This document shows, piece after piece, positions 6,315 to 6,815 of a DNA stretch of 6,815 nt (the first letter of the stretch is position 1; each line of letters opens with the position of its first letter). A program made the position numbers and the translations under genes. The stretch lies in contig DEST01000003.1 in assembly GCA_002361365.1 (NCBI GenBank), forward strand, positions 1-6,815, written 5' to 3'. This DNA is from Alphaproteobacteria bacterium UBA3307 (GTDB lineage: Bacteria > Pseudomonadota > Alphaproteobacteria > RF32 > CAG-239). Under the pieces are notes generated by a model that was given only the letters and a program-made list of their open reading frames with translations, made no database searches and was not told the origin of the DNA.

Positions 6315-6343
6315 TTGAACCATTGTAGATTCGCATTTATAAT
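6315..6343 (+). promoter_or_regulatory. Putative promoter of the DUF3768 gene
   Basis: TTGAAC (6315-6320, 4 of 6) lies 17 bases before a perfect TATAAT (6338-6343). Transcription would start near 6350, just ahead of AAAGG and the ATG at 6367. It is divergent from the operon promoter, with 44 bases between the two -35 boxes. Confidence 0.6.
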
Positions 6344-6366
6344 CGGTAAAAACGAAAGGTAAAAAT

Positions 6367-6690
6367 ATGGCTATAAATAAAATAAGAGAACTTAACGACC
6401 AATTTCGCAAAACTTTTAGCGGTGGTAAAGTATTACGAACTGTGGGCGTAGCTTCATTGTCTACACAAGAACAAGCCGCAATATTGGCAATGGTACAAGG
6501 TTTTGATGATTTTAATAAATCTAACGACCCTTACGGCGAGCATGATTTTGGAGCTTTTGATTTTGACGGCATAACTTATTTTTGGAAAATTGATTATTAC
6601 GACCACGATTATTTATATTTAAGCCCTGACGCCGCTGACCCGAATATAACAAACCGAGTCTTAACAATTATGCGTGCTGATGAATATTAA
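6367..6690 (+). CDS. DUF3768 domain-containing protein
   Basis: The 107-residue sequence matches the DUF3768 pattern along its whole length: IRELNDQFRKTFSGGKV (6-22), AAILAMVQGFDDFNKSNDPY (37-56), GEHDFGAFDFDG (57-68), YFWKIDYYD (70-78), then DPNITNRVLTIM (92-103) before the final ADEY. This small acidic family has no established function. I know it from alphaproteobacterial chromosomes, plasmids and integrative elements, often beside mobile or conjugative genes. The length is that of a complete member. The start is supported by AAAGG at 6355-6359 and a good promoter upstream. It is transcribed away from the operon and towards the tRNA, and stands alone. It is the clearest lineage marker in the window. 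Confidence 0.88.
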   Translation: MAINKIRELNDQFRKTFSGGKVLRTVGVASLSTQEQAAILAMVQGFDDFNKSNDPYGEHDFGAFDFDGITYFWKIDYYDHDYLYLSPDAADPNITNRVLTIMRADEY

Positions 6691-6723
6691 ATAATAAAAA
6701 ATCATTTGTAATACCCTTAAAAA

Positions 6724-6742
6724 GTAGCACCGGGGTAGCACC
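6724..6742. repeat. Tandem pair of GTAGCACC direct repeats near the tRNA end
   Basis: GTAGCACC occurs at 6724-6731 and 6735-6742, spaced 11 bases apart (about one helical turn), just outside the tRNA terminator. Short, phased direct repeats beside a tRNA 3' end resemble arm-type binding sites for tyrosine integrases. No integrase gene is in the window, so this reading is tentative. Confidence 0.55.
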
Positions 6743-6744
6743 AG

Positions 6745-6779
6745 AAAAAAAATAAGGATTTGAGAAAAATCTCAAACCC
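6745..6779 (-). terminator. Intrinsic terminator of the tRNA gene
   Basis: Read on the - strand, TTTGAGA (6776-6770) pairs perfectly with TCTCAAA (6765-6759) around a TTTT loop. Two further G-C pairs follow after one mismatch (6779-6778 with 6757-6756). A U-rich tract with eight consecutive U residues (6752-6745) follows. It begins 12 bases after the encoded CCA, as expected for a tRNA transcript. On the + strand no T-run follows the hairpin, so it is not a good terminator for the DUF3768 gene. Confidence 0.8.
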
Positions 6780-6791
6780 CTGATTTTACAA

Positions 6792-6815
6792 TGGCGCGCC
6801 CGGCGGGACTCGAAC
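6792..6815 (-). tRNA. 3' end of a tRNA gene, probably tRNA-Arg (partial)
   Basis: The reverse complement of the last 24 bases reads as T-arm GTTCGAGTC, stem CCGC, acceptor strand CGGGCGC, discriminator G and encoded CCA. The acceptor end and the G at position 73 match bacterial tRNA-Arg genes that start GCGCCCG; the anticodon is outside the window, so the amino acid is inferred. The 3' end of a tRNA is a common integration site, so an attachment core may lie here. Confidence 0.8.

Noticed and set aside
1..6815. CRISPR array, insertion sequence or rRNA
   Set aside because: No regularly spaced repeats, transposase-like protein or rRNA-like sequence was seen on either strand.

Overview
This is an AT-rich accessory region ending at the 3' part of a tRNA gene. 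It is probably the distal end of a genomic island in a low-GC alphaproteobacterium. The assignment rests on a DUF3768-type protein (a family I know mainly from alphaproteobacterial chromosomes and plasmids), a typical proteobacterial YafY-like WYL regulator, and a tRNA-Arg-like end with an encoded CCA. No integrase, transposase or complete tRNA is visible, so the island reading is an inference.

Left part, + strand. The window opens inside a PD-(D/E)XK nuclease-like gene (PDDEXK_4 type) whose true start lies outside. After a 209-base gap with a TTGACA promoter and a GC-rich leader of competing inverted repeats comes a WYL-domain transcriptional regulator. Next, from its own promoter, is a 360-residue protein that follows the C-terminal RecA-like domain of replicative helicase DnaB. 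Its Walker A lysine and threonine and its Walker B aspartate are replaced, so it looks like a DnaB-derived pseudo-ATPase.

Middle, - strand, read from 6175 down to 3250. This is a compact operon of proteins I do not recognise: a 260-residue protein with a PHAH motif; a duplicated gene pair (upstream copy broken by one extra base, downstream copy intact); a 38-codon ORF; and a 192-residue protein that converges on and overlaps the DnaB-like gene by 24 bases. Starts and stops in the upper part overlap by 8, 4 and 4 bases, which suggests translational coupling. A TTGAAC-17-TAAAAT promoter precedes the operon.

Right end. A divergent promoter with a perfect TATAAT drives the DUF3768 gene. It is followed by two 8-base direct repeats, the intrinsic terminator of the tRNA (reading on the - strand) and the last 24 bases of the tRNA.

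How the genes work together is not known. A restriction-like nuclease beside a WYL regulator, next to unknown coupled genes at a tRNA, is the sort of neighbourhood in which phage-defence cargo is found, but nothing here proves that role.
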